A stretch of DNA of 64,000 bases, taken from assembly GCA_947498125.1 (NCBI GenBank), contig CANMJH010000002.1:811001-875000 (forward strand). Direction: 5' to 3'. The notes beneath the pieces are model-generated. The model was not told the DNA's origin. It saw nothing but the letters and a program-made list of their open reading frames with translations, and did no database searches. The stretch comes from an uncultured Nioella sp. Lineage in GTDB: Bacteria; Pseudomonadota; Alphaproteobacteria; Rhodobacterales; Rhodobacteraceae. Made by a program: the position numbers and the translations under genes. Positions 8,269-16,831 of the stretch are shown here, one piece after another; position 1 is the stretch's first letter, and the number at the start of each line of letters is the position of its first letter.

Positions 8269-9696
8269 TTAGCTTTGTTCTTTGTGGTGCCACGCCGAAT
8301 GATCCAGATCGAGATCCGGGAAGTCTTCCGGGTTAAAGACCGGACGCGCAACGCCAGCTTTGCGTTGTTCGTCGAAGTCCCGCAAAATGCGCCGCAAGAT
8401 TGGGAAAAGCATCATAAGCGCCAAGAGGTTCACCAAAGCCAGAAGGCCCATCATTGGATCCGAGAAGAAGAAGACCGATGTCGCACCCGGTGCAACCGCA
8501 CCAAGGAAGACAATCGCCATCAGCACAACTTTAAAGCCCATTAGGGCCGCCGGGTTAGGCGTCATGAACGAAATGGCGTTCTCACCCAAATAGTAGTTGT
8601 AGATGATCGAGCTAAAGGCAAAGAGCAGCACAGCAATAGTCAGGAAATACTGTGTCCAAGACCCAAGATGCGCCACAAGAGCGTTTTGCGTTAGGATAAC
8701 ACCGTCGATTTCGGCACCAGGCTGATAGGCATCGCTCATTAGGATGACGAAAGCGGTACAGGTACAAATCAAAATCGTGTCGATAAAGACCGAGAATGAC
8801 TGCGTGATACCTTGGCTGATCGGGTGTTTGACATCCGCAGCAGCGGCCACGTTAGGGGCCGAACCAAGGCCCGCTTCGTTCGAGAAAAGACCCCGACGAA
8901 TACCTTGAGCAATCGCAGCACCCATGCCACCGCCGACGGCTTCTTCCAGACCAAATGCGTTGCGAATGATCATCATGAAGACAGATGGAATTTCGGTAAA
9001 GTTGATGATGATCACCAATAGCGCCATGCCGATATAACCGATGGCCATAACTGGTACGATAATATCAGATGCTTTTGCGATCCGCTGAATGCCACCAAAG
9101 ACGATAAAGCCCGTGCCAGCGGTCAAGATCGCGCCGGTGATATAGCGGTTCAAGCCAAATGAGTTTTCAGCCGCACCGGCAACTGTGTTGCCTTGGAACG
9201 CCGGAAAGCCGATGCCGAAAGCTGCCAAAAGACAGATCGCATAAAGAACCGCCAACCAGCGGTAATCTTTCCCAAGACCATACATGATCATGCGGGCCGG
9301 ACCGCCCCGATAAGATCCATCGTCTTGTTTGCGTTTAAAGGCTTGGGCCAGCGTACATTCGACAAGGCTGGTGGCCATGCCGACAATCGCAATCATCCAC
9401 ATCCAAAAAACTGCGCCGGGTCCGCCAAGCGTAATCGCGACTGCAACCCCTGCGATATTCCCGCCGCCGACGCGTCCGCCGACAGATACAAACAGCGCTT
9501 CCCTCGCTGAGATGGTATTTGGGTCGGCCGATTGATTGTCGCCCGACAAGACGCGGAACATGCGTTTAAAGTAGCGAAACTGCACAAATCCTGTTGCAAG
9601 CGTCAAAAAGACGCCAAAGATCACTAGGATCGGAACCAGGGCCCAGCCCCAGGTCAGATCTCCGAGTAATCCAAAAAATCCCGTTAGTAAGTCCAT
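8269..9696 (-). CDS. Alanine/glycine:cation symporter (AgcS family)
   Basis: A 475-residue protein with about eleven membrane helices that couples uptake of alanine or glycine to Na+ or H+. Family motifs seen: the N-terminal LTLATGFVQFRYFKRMFRVL, VGGRVGGGNIAGVAVAITLGGPG in the substrate/ion site, WMIAIVGMATSLVECTLAQAF, and RRGLFSNEAGLGSAP. The C-terminus FPDLDLDHSAWH is a hydrophilic tail. The ATG at 9696 has AAGGAACGGGG upstream. It is a single-gene unit: the gene to its right is divergent, and about 280 bases lie between. No glycine riboswitch consensus was found in that leader. Confidence 0.95.
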   Translation of the reverse strand: MDLLTGFFGLLGDLTWGWALVPILVIFGVFLTLATGFVQFRYFKRMFRVLSGDNQSADPNTISAREALFVSVGGRVGGGNIAGVAVAITLGGPGAVFWMWMIAIVGMATSLVECTLAQAFKRKQDDGSYRGGPARMIMYGLGKDYRWLAVLYAICLLAAFGIGFPAFQGNTVAGAAENSFGLNRYITGAILTAGTGFIVFGGIQRIAKASDIIVPVMAIGYIGMALLVIIINFTEIPSVFMMIIRNAFGLEEAVGGGMGAAIAQGIRRGLFSNEAGLGSAPNVAAAADVKHPISQGITQSFSVFIDTILICTCTAFVILMSDAYQPGAEIDGVILTQNALVAHLGSWTQYFLTIAVLLFAFSSIIYNYYLGENAISFMTPNPAALMGFKVVLMAIVFLGAVAPGATSVFFFSDPMMGLLALVNLLALMMLFPILRRILRDFDEQRKAGVARPVFNPEDFPDLDLDHSAWHHKEQS

Positions 9697-9977
9697 AGTT
9701 TACAACCCCGTTCCTTGTTGTAAGCAGCCCTGTTCTGCCGCCATCTTCAATGGTTGCGACGAACGTTCATCGTTCGCAAGCGCCAATCAACCTATAGGTT
9801 TGCATGTTTTGGAGCGCTGTGTTTGTGGTCAATCTCGCGGGTCTCTGCACGGATAGAGGGCAAATCCACCACGGTATTACTTACATACTGCGCATGTGAA
9901 TCGAATCTGTTCGATGTGTCTTTTAGCCCTTGAACGGGCCTTTTGGGGATATCGCTTAAAGGCGGGATTTCGGGGTT
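9697..9977. other. Divergent intergenic region
   Basis: About 280 bp between the divergent AgcS and DUF1045 genes. An imperfect inverted repeat GCGACGAACG/CGTTCGC lies at about 9757-9778, within reach of the AgcS promoter. No small ORF with a convincing ribosome binding site, RNA gene or known riboswitch was seen. Confidence 0.3.
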
Positions 9978-10721
9978 TTGGCATTTCACGGCCATCGCTA
10001 TGATCCGATGCAATTCAAGCCAATCGGGAACACCAAATTGTCAGATTATCGCCGTTTTGGCCTGTTCATTGTGCCGCAAGGCCCATTCTTTGATCACGGC
10101 AGCGCGTGGTTGGGTTGGGATAGTGCAGTAGGCGCGGAGGTAGCGCATCCTGAGATGGACGTGCTTCCGATGCCTGCCGCTCAGTTGACAAAGCGCCCTC
10201 GGAAATATGGGTTTCACGGAACCATAAAGCCACCATTTGCTTTGGCCAAAGGCGCGACCCAGCAGGCGCTAGAGGTTGGTCTTGCGCGGCACTGTCGACA
10301 ATTTTCGGTGATCTCTATTCCAAAGCTTTCAATTCGCCGCATTGGCGGGTTCTTTGCGATTGTTCCGGCGGCGCCGTGTCCAGATCTGAAGGCGTTTGCA
10401 GCGAAGACGGTGCAGGGGATGGACGAGTTTCGCGCCCCTGCAGATGACACGGAACTGGCGCGGCGGCGCAAAAATGGACTTAGCCCCCGGCAGGAGGAAA
10501 TGCTGCAAAGATGGGGCTATCCTTACGTGATGAACGAGTTCAAATTTCATATGACGCTCACGGGGCCGGTGAGCAGGGCAGATGCAAATTCTGTCGAGGC
10601 GGCACTTCAGAGTTATTTTAACCCTGTGTTGCCAGAGCCGTTTGTCATCGATGCGCTTGCGCTGATGGGCGAGGGTGCGGACGGGAAGGTTCACGTCATC
10701 GGTCGTTATGATCTGGCGTAG
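9978..10721 (+). CDS. DUF1045 protein, putative 2H phosphoesterase
   Basis: A protein of about 237-247 residues. It carries YRRFGLFIVPQGPFFDHGSAWLGWD at the front and two H-x-T motifs, HGTIKPPF and FKFHMTLTGP, in the arrangement of 2H phosphoesterases. DUF1045 genes usually sit in phosphonate (phn) operons, but none is visible here; the next gene is a FrcK-like kinase, so this copy is an orphan. The start is unclear: TTG at 9978 has weak GGCGGG/CGGGG signals, and the ATG at 10008 fits the usual family length better but lacks a ribosome binding site. Confidence 0.72.
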   Translation: MAFHGHRYDPMQFKPIGNTKLSDYRRFGLFIVPQGPFFDHGSAWLGWDSAVGAEVAHPEMDVLPMPAAQLTKRPRKYGFHGTIKPPFALAKGATQQALEVGLARHCRQFSVISIPKLSIRRIGGFFAIVPAAPCPDLKAFAAKTVQGMDEFRAPADDTELARRRKNGLSPRQEEMLQRWGYPYVMNEFKFHMTLTGPVSRADANSVEAALQSYFNPVLPEPFVIDALALMGEGADGKVHVIGRYDLA

Positions 10722-10743
10722 TAGAGCGAACCGATGCAATCTG

Positions 10744-11367
10744 ATGCCTATGTCTGAATCATTCATCACAGTCGAACGGCTTGTCTCCAAAATTCAAAAC
10801 TTGAATCACGGCGGCGCACGCCATCTGGTTGCGCTGGTTGGCCCGCCCGCAAGTGGCAAGTCGACATTGGCCGAAAGTCTCGCCAGTGCGCTTTCAGCTC
10901 AGATTATGCCAATGGATGGCTTTCATCTTGATAACCGGGTGTTGACGCAGCGCGGGCTCTTGGAGCGTAAAGGCGCCCCCGATAGCTTTGACGTGGCCGG
11001 TTTTGGGCGCGCACTTTCGGCCCTGAGGCAGGGCGGCGAGGTGATCGTTCCGGTTTTTGACCGGGACCGCGATATTGCCATTGCGGGGGCTGAAGTTATC
11101 CCCGAGACGTGCCGGACCATCATTGTCGAAGGAAATTACCTTTTGTTGGATTCCCCCGGCTGGCGTGATTTGGCGGGCTATTGGGACATCACCGTCGAGC
11201 TTCATGTGCCGCTGAACATCGTTAAAAAGCGGCTGATGGAACGCTGGCTTGGCCAAGGTTTGGATGCCGGCGCGGCGCTTGCGCGGACCGAAGGCAACGA
11301 TCTGAAAAACGCGCGTCTGATAGCCGAGCACTCTCTGCCCGCTGATTATCGCATCCAGTCCAACTAG
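10744..11367 (+). CDS. P-loop nucleoside/sugar kinase (FrcK/YggC-like)
   Basis: A 207-residue protein of the uridine-kinase-like P-loop group. The Walker A motif is ALVGPPASGKSTLAESLA, followed by the subgroup signature PMDGFHLDNRVLTQRGLLER, a GAPDSFD motif, and EGNYLLLD in the Walker B region. The C-terminal RTEGNDLKNARL block is also typical. Relatives phosphorylate fructose, pantothenate or nucleosides, so the substrate is open. ATG codons at 10744 and 10750 are equally possible. It starts 22 bases after the DUF1045 gene and converges on ureG. Confidence 0.72.
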   Translation: MPMSESFITVERLVSKIQNLNHGGARHLVALVGPPASGKSTLAESLASALSAQIMPMDGFHLDNRVLTQRGLLERKGAPDSFDVAGFGRALSALRQGGEVIVPVFDRDRDIAIAGAEVIPETCRTIIVEGNYLLLDSPGWRDLAGYWDITVELHVPLNIVKKRLMERWLGQGLDAGAALARTEGNDLKNARLIAEHSLPADYRIQSN

Positions 11368-11384
11368 CGGGCGTTACAGCCCGC
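11367..11384. terminator. Hairpin between convergent kinase and ureG genes
   Basis: GCGGGC (11367-11372) and GCCCGC (11379-11384) pair perfectly around GTTACA, overlapping the ureG stop and touching the kinase stop. There is no long T-run on either side, although TTTTTT lies inside ureG at 11399. It may limit read-through in either direction. Confidence 0.4.
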
Positions 11385-11985
11385 CAATCTCCTGAATTTT
11401 TTCGATAACCTGATCTACCCCGGTTCCATGACGCATGGCCGCGAACAAAAATGGACGGCCCGCACGCATTTTGGTGGCATCCCGGTCCATCACTTCCAGC
11501 GATGCGCCAACATAAGGCGCCAGATCCGTTTTGTTGATAATCAGAATATCTGACCGCGTGATCGCTGGCCCGCCTTTGCGGGGGATCTCCTCGCCCGCGG
11601 CCACATCAATGACGTAGATCGTAAGATCTGCCAGTTCGGGGCTGAACGTTGCCGATAAGTTGTCACCCCCGCTTTCAATAAGCACGATATCCAGATCGGC
11701 ATGGCGCGATTGCATTTCTGCGACGGCGGCCAGATTGATCGAGGCATCCTCGCGGATCGCGGTATGCGGGCAACCGCCCGTCTCAACGCCGATGATCCGA
11801 TCCTGAGGCAGGATTTGCAGACGCATGAGTGCTTCGGCGTCTTCTTGCGTGTAGATGTCATTGGTGATGACGCCGACCGAATAGTCGGTCTTGAGCGCCT
11901 CAGCAAGCCGCGCGGTCAGCGTCGTTTTCCCGGCGCCGACCGGCCCGCCGATTCCCACGCGAAGGGGGCCATTTGCCTGCGTCAT
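11374..11985 (-). CDS. ureG: Urease accessory GTPase UreG
   Basis: A 203-residue SIMIBI-class GTPase that drives nickel insertion into urease. The P-loop is [20 protein letters not shown], the Cys-Pro-His metal site is [17 protein letters not shown], the switch region is [19 protein letters not shown], and the guanine-binding motif is [12 protein letters not shown]. Length and motifs are complete. It is the last gene of the minus-strand urease operon and its start overlaps the ureF stop by four bases, so the two are translationally coupled, fitting the UreF-UreG-UreD activation complex. Confidence 0.98.
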   Translation of the reverse strand: MTQANGPLRVGIGGPVGAGKTTLTARLAEALKTDYSVGVITNDIYTQEDAEALMRLQILPQDRIIGVETGGCPHTAIREDASINLAAVAEMQSRHADLDIVLIESGGDNLSATFSPELADLTIYVIDVAAGEEIPRKGGPAITRSDILIINKTDLAPYVGASLEVMDRDATKMRAGRPFLFAAMRHGTGVDQVIEKIQEIGGL

Positions 11986-12632
11986 GTTCGAAATACCCTT
12001 GAATATTGCGTTTCATGTTTCATCGAGGCGATGTCAGCAAGGAACGCTGTTGAGCCAAGATCGGCAAGATCGCCGGTTTCGGTCTGTTGTGCAATCTCGG
12101 TGGCAATGGGCGTTAACGCATGGATCAGCGTCTGCCCTTCGGTTTGGCCAAGCGGGACAAGTCGCATACCGACGCTGACTAAGTTCGAGATCATAGCTTT
12201 GAGAAACATTTGTGTGGTCAGGCCAAGCGGCAGCCCGGCCAATTTGGCGGCATGGCCGACCGCGACGGGGTAGGTCAGGGCGGTCAAATTGGATGCCCAT
12301 ATTGCCGAGGTGATCTGGCAAAAGGCAGCGCCTTGCAGGTCAGATTCCTTCAACCGTTCGGCGGAAGCCGCGAAGGCGCGGCTGGATTGGTCGATATTGG
12401 CTATGTCGCCATTTTCTGCATGATAGGCAGCTGCAAGAAAAAGAGCGTCAGAGTGACCCGCGCCGTAACGCAGTACCGTTTCGATCCAGTTTGAAAGCGT
12501 GTCCTTGCACGTAACGCGCCCTGCCTCGATCTCCCATTCCAGCCCGTGGCTATAGGCAAATCCACCCACCGGGTAGGCGGGCGAAAACCATTGTGCGAGG
12601 GTCAGGAATTGAGCGTCAGTGGGCGTGGCCAT
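11982..12632 (-). CDS. ureF: Urease accessory protein UreF
   Basis: A 216-residue all-helical protein that with UreD and UreG loads nickel on the urease apoprotein. Family landmarks are [23 protein letters not shown] at the N-terminus and the [13 protein letters not shown] block near residue 170. ATG at 12632 is chosen because GGGAGA lies five bases upstream and the conserved domain begins immediately; an in-frame ATG six codons earlier lengthens the overlap with ureE, which is 17 bases with the chosen start. Confidence 0.96.
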   Translation of the reverse strand: MATPTDAQFLTLAQWFSPAYPVGGFAYSHGLEWEIEAGRVTCKDTLSNWIETVLRYGAGHSDALFLAAAYHAENGDIANIDQSSRAFAASAERLKESDLQGAAFCQITSAIWASNLTALTYPVAVGHAAKLAGLPLGLTTQMFLKAMISNLVSVGMRLVPLGQTEGQTLIHALTPIATEIAQQTETGDLADLGSTAFLADIASMKHETQYSRVFRT

Positions 12633-13056
12633 GTGTTCTCCCGTGTCCATAAGCGCCGCCCTCAGGGGTGAAGGGCTCGGTCACTTCGGTCACTTCCGCG
12701 CCCAACAGGGTCAGCATTTCGGCAATCACATGATCGGGCTGGATCAGCAGCCGGTTTTTTTCGATCTGGCAGGGCGTGTGCCGGTTGCCGACATGCCAAG
12801 CAATGCGGGTAAGGTCGGGCGCTGTGACCTCAAGCAGCGCCTCTGGCGCGGCTATGACCGAAATTTCTGCGCCATCTTCTGTGATCAGCACGCCTCCATG
12901 ATCGAGTGATGTGGTTTTAGGGAGGTCGACCAGCAAGCGGTTCCCGTCGGTCAAAGTCAGCACTTTTCGGCGCAAGAAACGCGCTTCGTAGTCGAGCTTG
13001 ACAGATCCGGTTGGCGTTCCCTGACTGTGGGAATGATATGTTTGGGCTGTAAGCAT
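12616..13056 (-). CDS. ureE: Urease nickel metallochaperone UreE
   Basis: A 146-residue dimeric nickel carrier. The peptide-binding domain is at residues about 8-70, the metal-binding domain has the conserved WHVGNRHTPCQIE motif with the interface histidine, and the C-terminus ends in a short His-rich tail, [11 protein letters not shown], that can bind additional nickel. The tail is shorter than in enterobacterial UreE but longer than in tail-less forms. It lies 92 bases after ureC across a region with two GC-rich hairpins and overlaps ureF. Confidence 0.95.
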   Translation of the reverse strand: MLTAQTYHSHSQGTPTGSVKLDYEARFLRRKVLTLTDGNRLLVDLPKTTSLDHGGVLITEDGAEISVIAAPEALLEVTAPDLTRIAWHVGNRHTPCQIEKNRLLIQPDHVIAEMLTLLGAEVTEVTEPFTPEGGAYGHGRTHGHAH

Positions 13057-13148
13057 GTTTCTAACAGTAAGGGCAGAATGGAAGTGACGCCCCCGCCCAT
13101 TGCGGCGGTTGGGGGCTGCCCGACTGCGCCGGGCATGCTGAACGCAGG
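13057..13148 (-). other. Structured ureC-ureE spacer
   Basis: The only sizeable gap in the ureB-to-ureG run. It contains GCCCCCGCC paired with GGCGGTTGGGGGC (two-base bulge, about 13089-13116) and GCCCG/CGGGC (about 13118-13134). On the minus-strand mRNA these would form two adjacent hairpins without a U-run. They could lower expression of ureEFG relative to ureABC or protect mRNA ends; this is inference. Confidence 0.4.
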
Positions 13149-14909
13149 TTAAAACAGGAAATAGCGCTGCGCCATTGGTAGAACTTCAGCAGGTTGGCAG
13201 GTCAATAGCTCACCATCTGCGCGCACTTCATAGGTTTCGGGGTTTACCTCAACCTCGGGCGTGGCGTCGTTGAGCTTTAGGTCTTTCTTGCCAATCGCGC
13301 GCGTGTTCACAACCGCGAGCGTCTCTTTCGCGAGACCCAGTTGATTACCGATACCTTCTGCTGCCGCTGCGGCCGACACAAAGGTCACAGACGAGTTTTC
13401 GACCGAACGGCCATAGGCGCCAAACATAGGCCGCGAATAAACCGGTTGCGGTGTCGGGATAGAGGCGTTTGGATCGCCCATTTGCGCGCAGGCGATAGTG
13501 CCGCCGAGCAGAACCATTTCAGGTTTTACGCCAAAGAAAGCCGGGCTCCACAAAACAAGGTCGGCCCGTTTGCCTTCCTCGATCGAGCCAATTTCATGCG
13601 ACAGGCCATGCGCGATGGCCGGGTTAATCGTGTATTTCGCAATATAGCGGCGCACGCGGAAATTATCGTTTTCGCCTGTCTCTTCCGATAGCCGCCCGCG
13701 CTGCTTTTTCATTTTATCAGCAGTTTGCCATGTGCGGATCAGAACCTCGCCCACGCGGCCCATGGCCTGACTGTCTGAAGCAATGATCGAAAACGCGCCC
13801 ATGTCATGCAGGATATCCTCGGCGGCAATCGTCTCACGCCGGATGCGGCTTTCGGCAAAAGCCACATCCTCGGGGATCGATTTATCAAGGTGGTGGCAGA
13901 CCATCAGCATATCGAGATGCTCTTCGAGCGTGTTCACAGTGAATGGACGCGTCGGGTTGGTTGAGGAGGGCAGCACATGCTCTTCGCCGCAGATCTTGAT
14001 GATGTCGGGGGCATGCCCGCCGCCGGCGCCTTCGGTATGGAAGGCGTGAATGGTGCGCCCTTTCATGGCGGCCACTGTGTTTTCAACAAAGCCGCTTTCA
14101 TTCAGCGTATCGGTGTGGATCATCACCTGCACATCCATCGCGTCGGCCACCGATAAGCAGCAATCAATCGCGGCAGGGGTGGTGCCCCAATCTTCGTGCA
14201 GTTTCAGCGCGCAAGCGCCACCTTTGATCTGTTCTTCTAGCGCCGCTGGCAGGCTGGCATTCCCTTTGCCCGCAAAGGCGAGGTTCATCGGAAATGCATC
14301 CGCGGCCTGCATCATCCGCCCGATATGCCAAGGGCCGGGCGTGCAGGTGGTGGCCAGCGTACCATGTGCGGGGCCAGTGCCGCCGCCAAGCATGGTTGTT
14401 AGGCCAGAATGCAGGGCATCCTCGATCTGCTGAGGGCAGATGAAATGGATATGGCTGTCAAAACCACCGGCGGTCAAGATACGCCCTTCGCCCGCGATTG
14501 CCTCGGTGCCGGGGCCAACTATAATGTTGACGCCGGGTTGGGTGTCTGGATTGCCAGCTTTACCTATCTTGTGAATGCGGCCGTTTTTGAGGCCGACATC
14601 AGCCTTGTAGACGCCTTTGTAATCAACAATGAGCGCATTGGTGATGACCGTATCGACGGCCCCGTCTGCCCGTGTCGTTTGAGCTTGCCCCATGCCGTCA
14701 CGGATGACTTTGCCACCACCAAACTTTACCTCTTCGCCATAGACCGCCGCATTCGCGCCAGATCCGCCAGAGACGGCGCTGCCAACGGCTTCGGCTGTCA
14801 GGTCGCGTTCTACCTCAATAATCAGATCCGTATCGGCAAGGCGCAGGCGGTCGCCCGTGGTGGGGCCAAACATGGCAGCATAATCGGCGCGTTTGATGGT
14901 GGCGGGCAT
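13149..14909 (-). CDS. ureC: Urease subunit alpha (catalytic)
   Basis: A 586-residue nickel amidohydrolase, about 17 residues longer than usual. All active-site parts are visible: the first nickel ligands in [14 protein letters not shown], the carbamylated lysine and neighbour in [20 protein letters not shown], the flap with the mobile cysteine [22 protein letters not shown] (in part), and the aspartate in ASDSQAMGR. The extra length is a Gly/Ala/Ser-rich insertion at residues about 39-55, between VERDLT and [12 protein letters not shown], where most ureases pass directly from one motif to the next. Otherwise it is a functional-looking catalytic subunit ending PMAQRYFLF. Confidence 0.98.
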   Translation of the reverse strand: MPATIKRADYAAMFGPTTGDRLRLADTDLIIEVERDLTAEAVGSAVSGGSGANAAVYGEEVKFGGGKVIRDGMGQAQTTRADGAVDTVITNALIVDYKGVYKADVGLKNGRIHKIGKAGNPDTQPGVNIIVGPGTEAIAGEGRILTAGGFDSHIHFICPQQIEDALHSGLTTMLGGGTGPAHGTLATTCTPGPWHIGRMMQAADAFPMNLAFAGKGNASLPAALEEQIKGGACALKLHEDWGTTPAAIDCCLSVADAMDVQVMIHTDTLNESGFVENTVAAMKGRTIHAFHTEGAGGGHAPDIIKICGEEHVLPSSTNPTRPFTVNTLEEHLDMLMVCHHLDKSIPEDVAFAESRIRRETIAAEDILHDMGAFSIIASDSQAMGRVGEVLIRTWQTADKMKKQRGRLSEETGENDNFRVRRYIAKYTINPAIAHGLSHEIGSIEEGKRADLVLWSPAFFGVKPEMVLLGGTIACAQMGDPNASIPTPQPVYSRPMFGAYGRSVENSSVTFVSAAAAAEGIGNQLGLAKETLAVVNTRAIGKKDLKLNDATPEVEVNPETYEVRADGELLTCQPAEVLPMAQRYFLF

Positions 14910-14993
14910 GGTGTCGTCTCGTTTGGGGCGGGTACGGGCCGCGGGTTGTCATATGCACGGCAGAGCCGCACGAAATTTCTGCAAAGCGGTGCT

Positions 14994-15299
14994 TTAGAGC
15001 GCGCCCATGACTTTCTGGTTGAAGCCATAGATTTCGCGTGCGCCGCCGATAGGGATCAATTGAACCTCGCGCCGCTGTCCCGGTTCGAACCGCACGGCAG
15101 TCCCTGCGGCGATGTCGAGACGTTGGCCCATTGCGGCCTCACGATCAAAATCCAGAGCGGCATTTGCCTCGCCAAAATGGTAGTGCGAGCCGACCTGAAC
15201 AGGGCGATCACCGGTATTGGCAACCATCAACGTGATCGCCTCGCGGTCCGAATTCAGCGTCAATTCACCCTCTGCTGGGAAAAGCTCGCCGGGGATCAT
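14994..15299 (-). CDS. ureB: Urease subunit beta
   Basis: A 101-residue structural subunit, starting [16 protein letters not shown] and containing the conserved [19 protein letters not shown] and the ending [14 protein letters not shown]. It packs with UreA and UreC in the (ABC)3 enzyme. Its ATG overlaps the stop of a 56-codon upstream gene by ATGA, so ureB translation depends on that small gene. ureC follows after 84 bases. Confidence 0.97.
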   Translation of the reverse strand: MIPGELFPAEGELTLNSDREAITLMVANTGDRPVQVGSHYHFGEANAALDFDREAAMGQRLDIAAGTAVRFEPGQRREVQLIPIGGAREIYGFNQKVMGAL

Positions 15300-15466
15300 T
15301 TGTGAATCCGACCAAGGGCGTAGCCAGCCAGCAATGACGCTGGAAGCAGCAGGAACAAAGTAGCCCAGCCGTTTGTCTCATGTGGGTGCAAATGCCCGCT
15401 GCCATGCGCCGAAGCTGCGGTCGCGGCGCCAAGAGCGATTACGATAAGGGGAGCTATGAGTTTCAT
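15296..15466 (-). CDS. Small exported His-rich membrane protein in the urease operon
   Basis: An ORF of 56 codons between ureA and ureB. The ATG at 15466 follows AAAGGATAT (reading the minus strand). The product has a signal-like N-terminus ([20 protein letters not shown]), then a short segment with four histidines within ten residues ([10 protein letters not shown]), a single hydrophobic helix [19 protein letters not shown] and the basic tail RIHK. It thus predicts one or two membrane passes with the His segment outside the cytoplasm. Its stop overlaps the ureB start (ATGA), proof of tight coupling. It is much smaller than UreJ/HupE permeases. A role in metal (nickel) capture is inference from the histidines and the operon only; I do not recognise a characterised family. 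Confidence 0.82.
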   Translation of the reverse strand: MKLIAPLIVIALGAATAASAHGSGHLHPHETNGWATLFLLLPASLLAGYALGRIHK

Positions 15467-15484
15467 AAGGATATCCTTTTCTTA

Positions 15485-15787
15485 TCAGCGGATCGGGTTG
15501 TGAACGGTCACCAATTTGGTCCCGTCAGGAAATGTGGCTTCGACTTGAACGTCGTGGATCATCTCGGCCACGCCTTCCATACATTGATCGCGGGTGATGA
15601 CCTCGGCGCCGGCTTCCATCATGTCAGCGACTGAACGTCCATCGCGGGCACCCTCGACCACGGCATCCGTGATCAGTGCAATCGCTTCGGGGTGGTTCAG
15701 CTTCACGCCGCGGGCCAGTCGTTTGCGGGCCACTTCGGCGGCCATTGCAACCAACAATTTATCTTTTTCACGGGGGGTGAGTTGCAT
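15485..15787 (-). CDS. ureA: Urease subunit gamma
   Basis: A 100-residue subunit beginning [22 protein letters not shown] with the conserved [22 protein letters not shown] and the ending [12 protein letters not shown]. It is the usual length for a separate gamma subunit, so this is the three-subunit bacterial urease type. It starts three bases after ureD ends. The small His-rich gene follows 18 bases downstream. Confidence 0.97.
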   Translation of the reverse strand: MQLTPREKDKLLVAMAAEVARKRLARGVKLNHPEAIALITDAVVEGARDGRSVADMMEAGAEVITRDQCMEGVAEMIHDVQVEATFPDGTKLVTVHNPIR

Positions 15788-15790
15788 TGT

Positions 15791-16624
15791 TCAGATCATC
15801 CAGGGTCTTGGTAAGTCGTCTTCGGTCAATAGGTTCAGTATCGGGATCATGCTTTGGCGCAGATAAAATCCGTCTTCGGCCAAGATACGGGCCACCACCA
15901 AATCGTCGCCAATCAAGCTTGCGCCAGCGCTTTGCGGCAGCATTTCGCGAATTTGGGGCAGGGCTGCCTCGGCGCGCGGAGACGCAAAGACCATAAGCGC
16001 GATAGCGCGGGCGCCGTTAGCGACATGGGGATTGTCCAGATGCGCACCGACATCAGAGGTAAACCGCATTGCATCGGTAAAATATGGATGTCCCTCGCGC
16101 GTAACACTGATGCGATCGCGGAATTGGATATTATCGACGGCCTCGCCCATTGCGCCGCGCCCGAAAATGAGGGGCTCGATCAGCAGCAGTTCTGCCGTGT
16201 CAGCGAGGTCTATTTGAAGAGTGCGCTGAAGGTTGCTTCCGTTGAAAAGCAATGTTTCTTGCGGCAGCCAGTCCAAACGCGCGCCAGAGGCTACGTGAAG
16301 TTCCGTTGTTAGCTGTCCGGTTTGGCCCTTTATGGCGCGGTAGGCGCGCTCGGCGGCTTGCGTTGACAGAACTAGGCGGGTGTTTTCGCCAGCCTTAGCA
16401 GTGACGCGGAATTTGTCGCCGCCCGTGATCCCACCAGCAGTGTTGACCAGAACGCCATGTTTGCGTGCGGTATTTGAGCGAGGGAAAAGCAATTTTAGGG
16501 AACCGGCCTGCCGGAAAGTTTTCAGATGTGTTCCGCCGTCGCGGGCGGTGACTGCAACTGAAACCTCGCCACGGGCACGCGGGGGCAGCATCGCGATGTT
16601 TTCCGGGCTGATATTGGTTTGCAC
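15791..16624 (-). CDS. ureD: Urease accessory protein UreD (UreH)
   Basis: A 277-residue beta-sheet scaffold protein that binds apo-urease and passes nickel from UreG/UreF. Recognisable segments are FRQAGSLKLLFPR, NTAGGITGGDKF, WLPQETLLFNGSNL and IEPLIFGRGAMGE. It is the first gene of the urease operon. I use GTG at 16624; an internal ATG at 16591 with GGAAAA upstream, just before PPRARGEVSV, is equally good and matches the usual N-terminus. The 200 bases upstream are AT-rich and probably hold the promoter. Confidence 0.94.
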   Translation of the reverse strand: MQTNISPENIAMLPPRARGEVSVAVTARDGGTHLKTFRQAGSLKLLFPRSNTARKHGVLVNTAGGITGGDKFRVTAKAGENTRLVLSTQAAERAYRAIKGQTGQLTTELHVASGARLDWLPQETLLFNGSNLQRTLQIDLADTAELLLIEPLIFGRGAMGEAVDNIQFRDRISVTREGHPYFTDAMRFTSDVGAHLDNPHVANGARAIALMVFASPRAEAALPQIREMLPQSAGASLIGDDLVVARILAEDGFYLRQSMIPILNLLTEDDLPRPWMI

Positions 16625-16831
16625 TGTAATTTTTGCATCCCCCCGACGCGCGACTTCTTTGAACCACTAGTCCGGTTTGCGACCGGAATAAGCCAGTGTT
16701 GGAGGTACACTTGCCGGTGGTTCAGGGGTGGATGATTAAAATATGTACGTAAATTGCATATTTGATTAAAAATTATGCACATGATTGCCTGAAAATTAGC
16801 CAATTGCGCATTTTGAGGGGGGTGATTCCCA
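16625..16831 (-). promoter_or_regulatory. AT-rich upstream region of the urease operon
   Basis: The segment 16735-16805 is clearly more AT-rich than its surroundings (TTAAAATATGTACGTAAATT and similar) and lies between the end of the LysR gene and ureD, both read leftwards. It is the obvious place for the urease promoter and activator sites. I cannot pick a convincing -35/-10 pair by eye. Confidence 0.35.

Noticed and set aside
9697-9900. Possible glycine riboswitch before the alanine/glycine symporter
   Set aside because: None of the conserved tandem aptamer segments could be found on the minus strand; only a short imperfect dyad is present.
16696-16715. GG-N10-GC pattern resembling a sigma-54 promoter (plus strand)
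   Set aside because: The orientation points away from ureD and no plus-strand gene follows; the surrounding bases match the consensus poorly.
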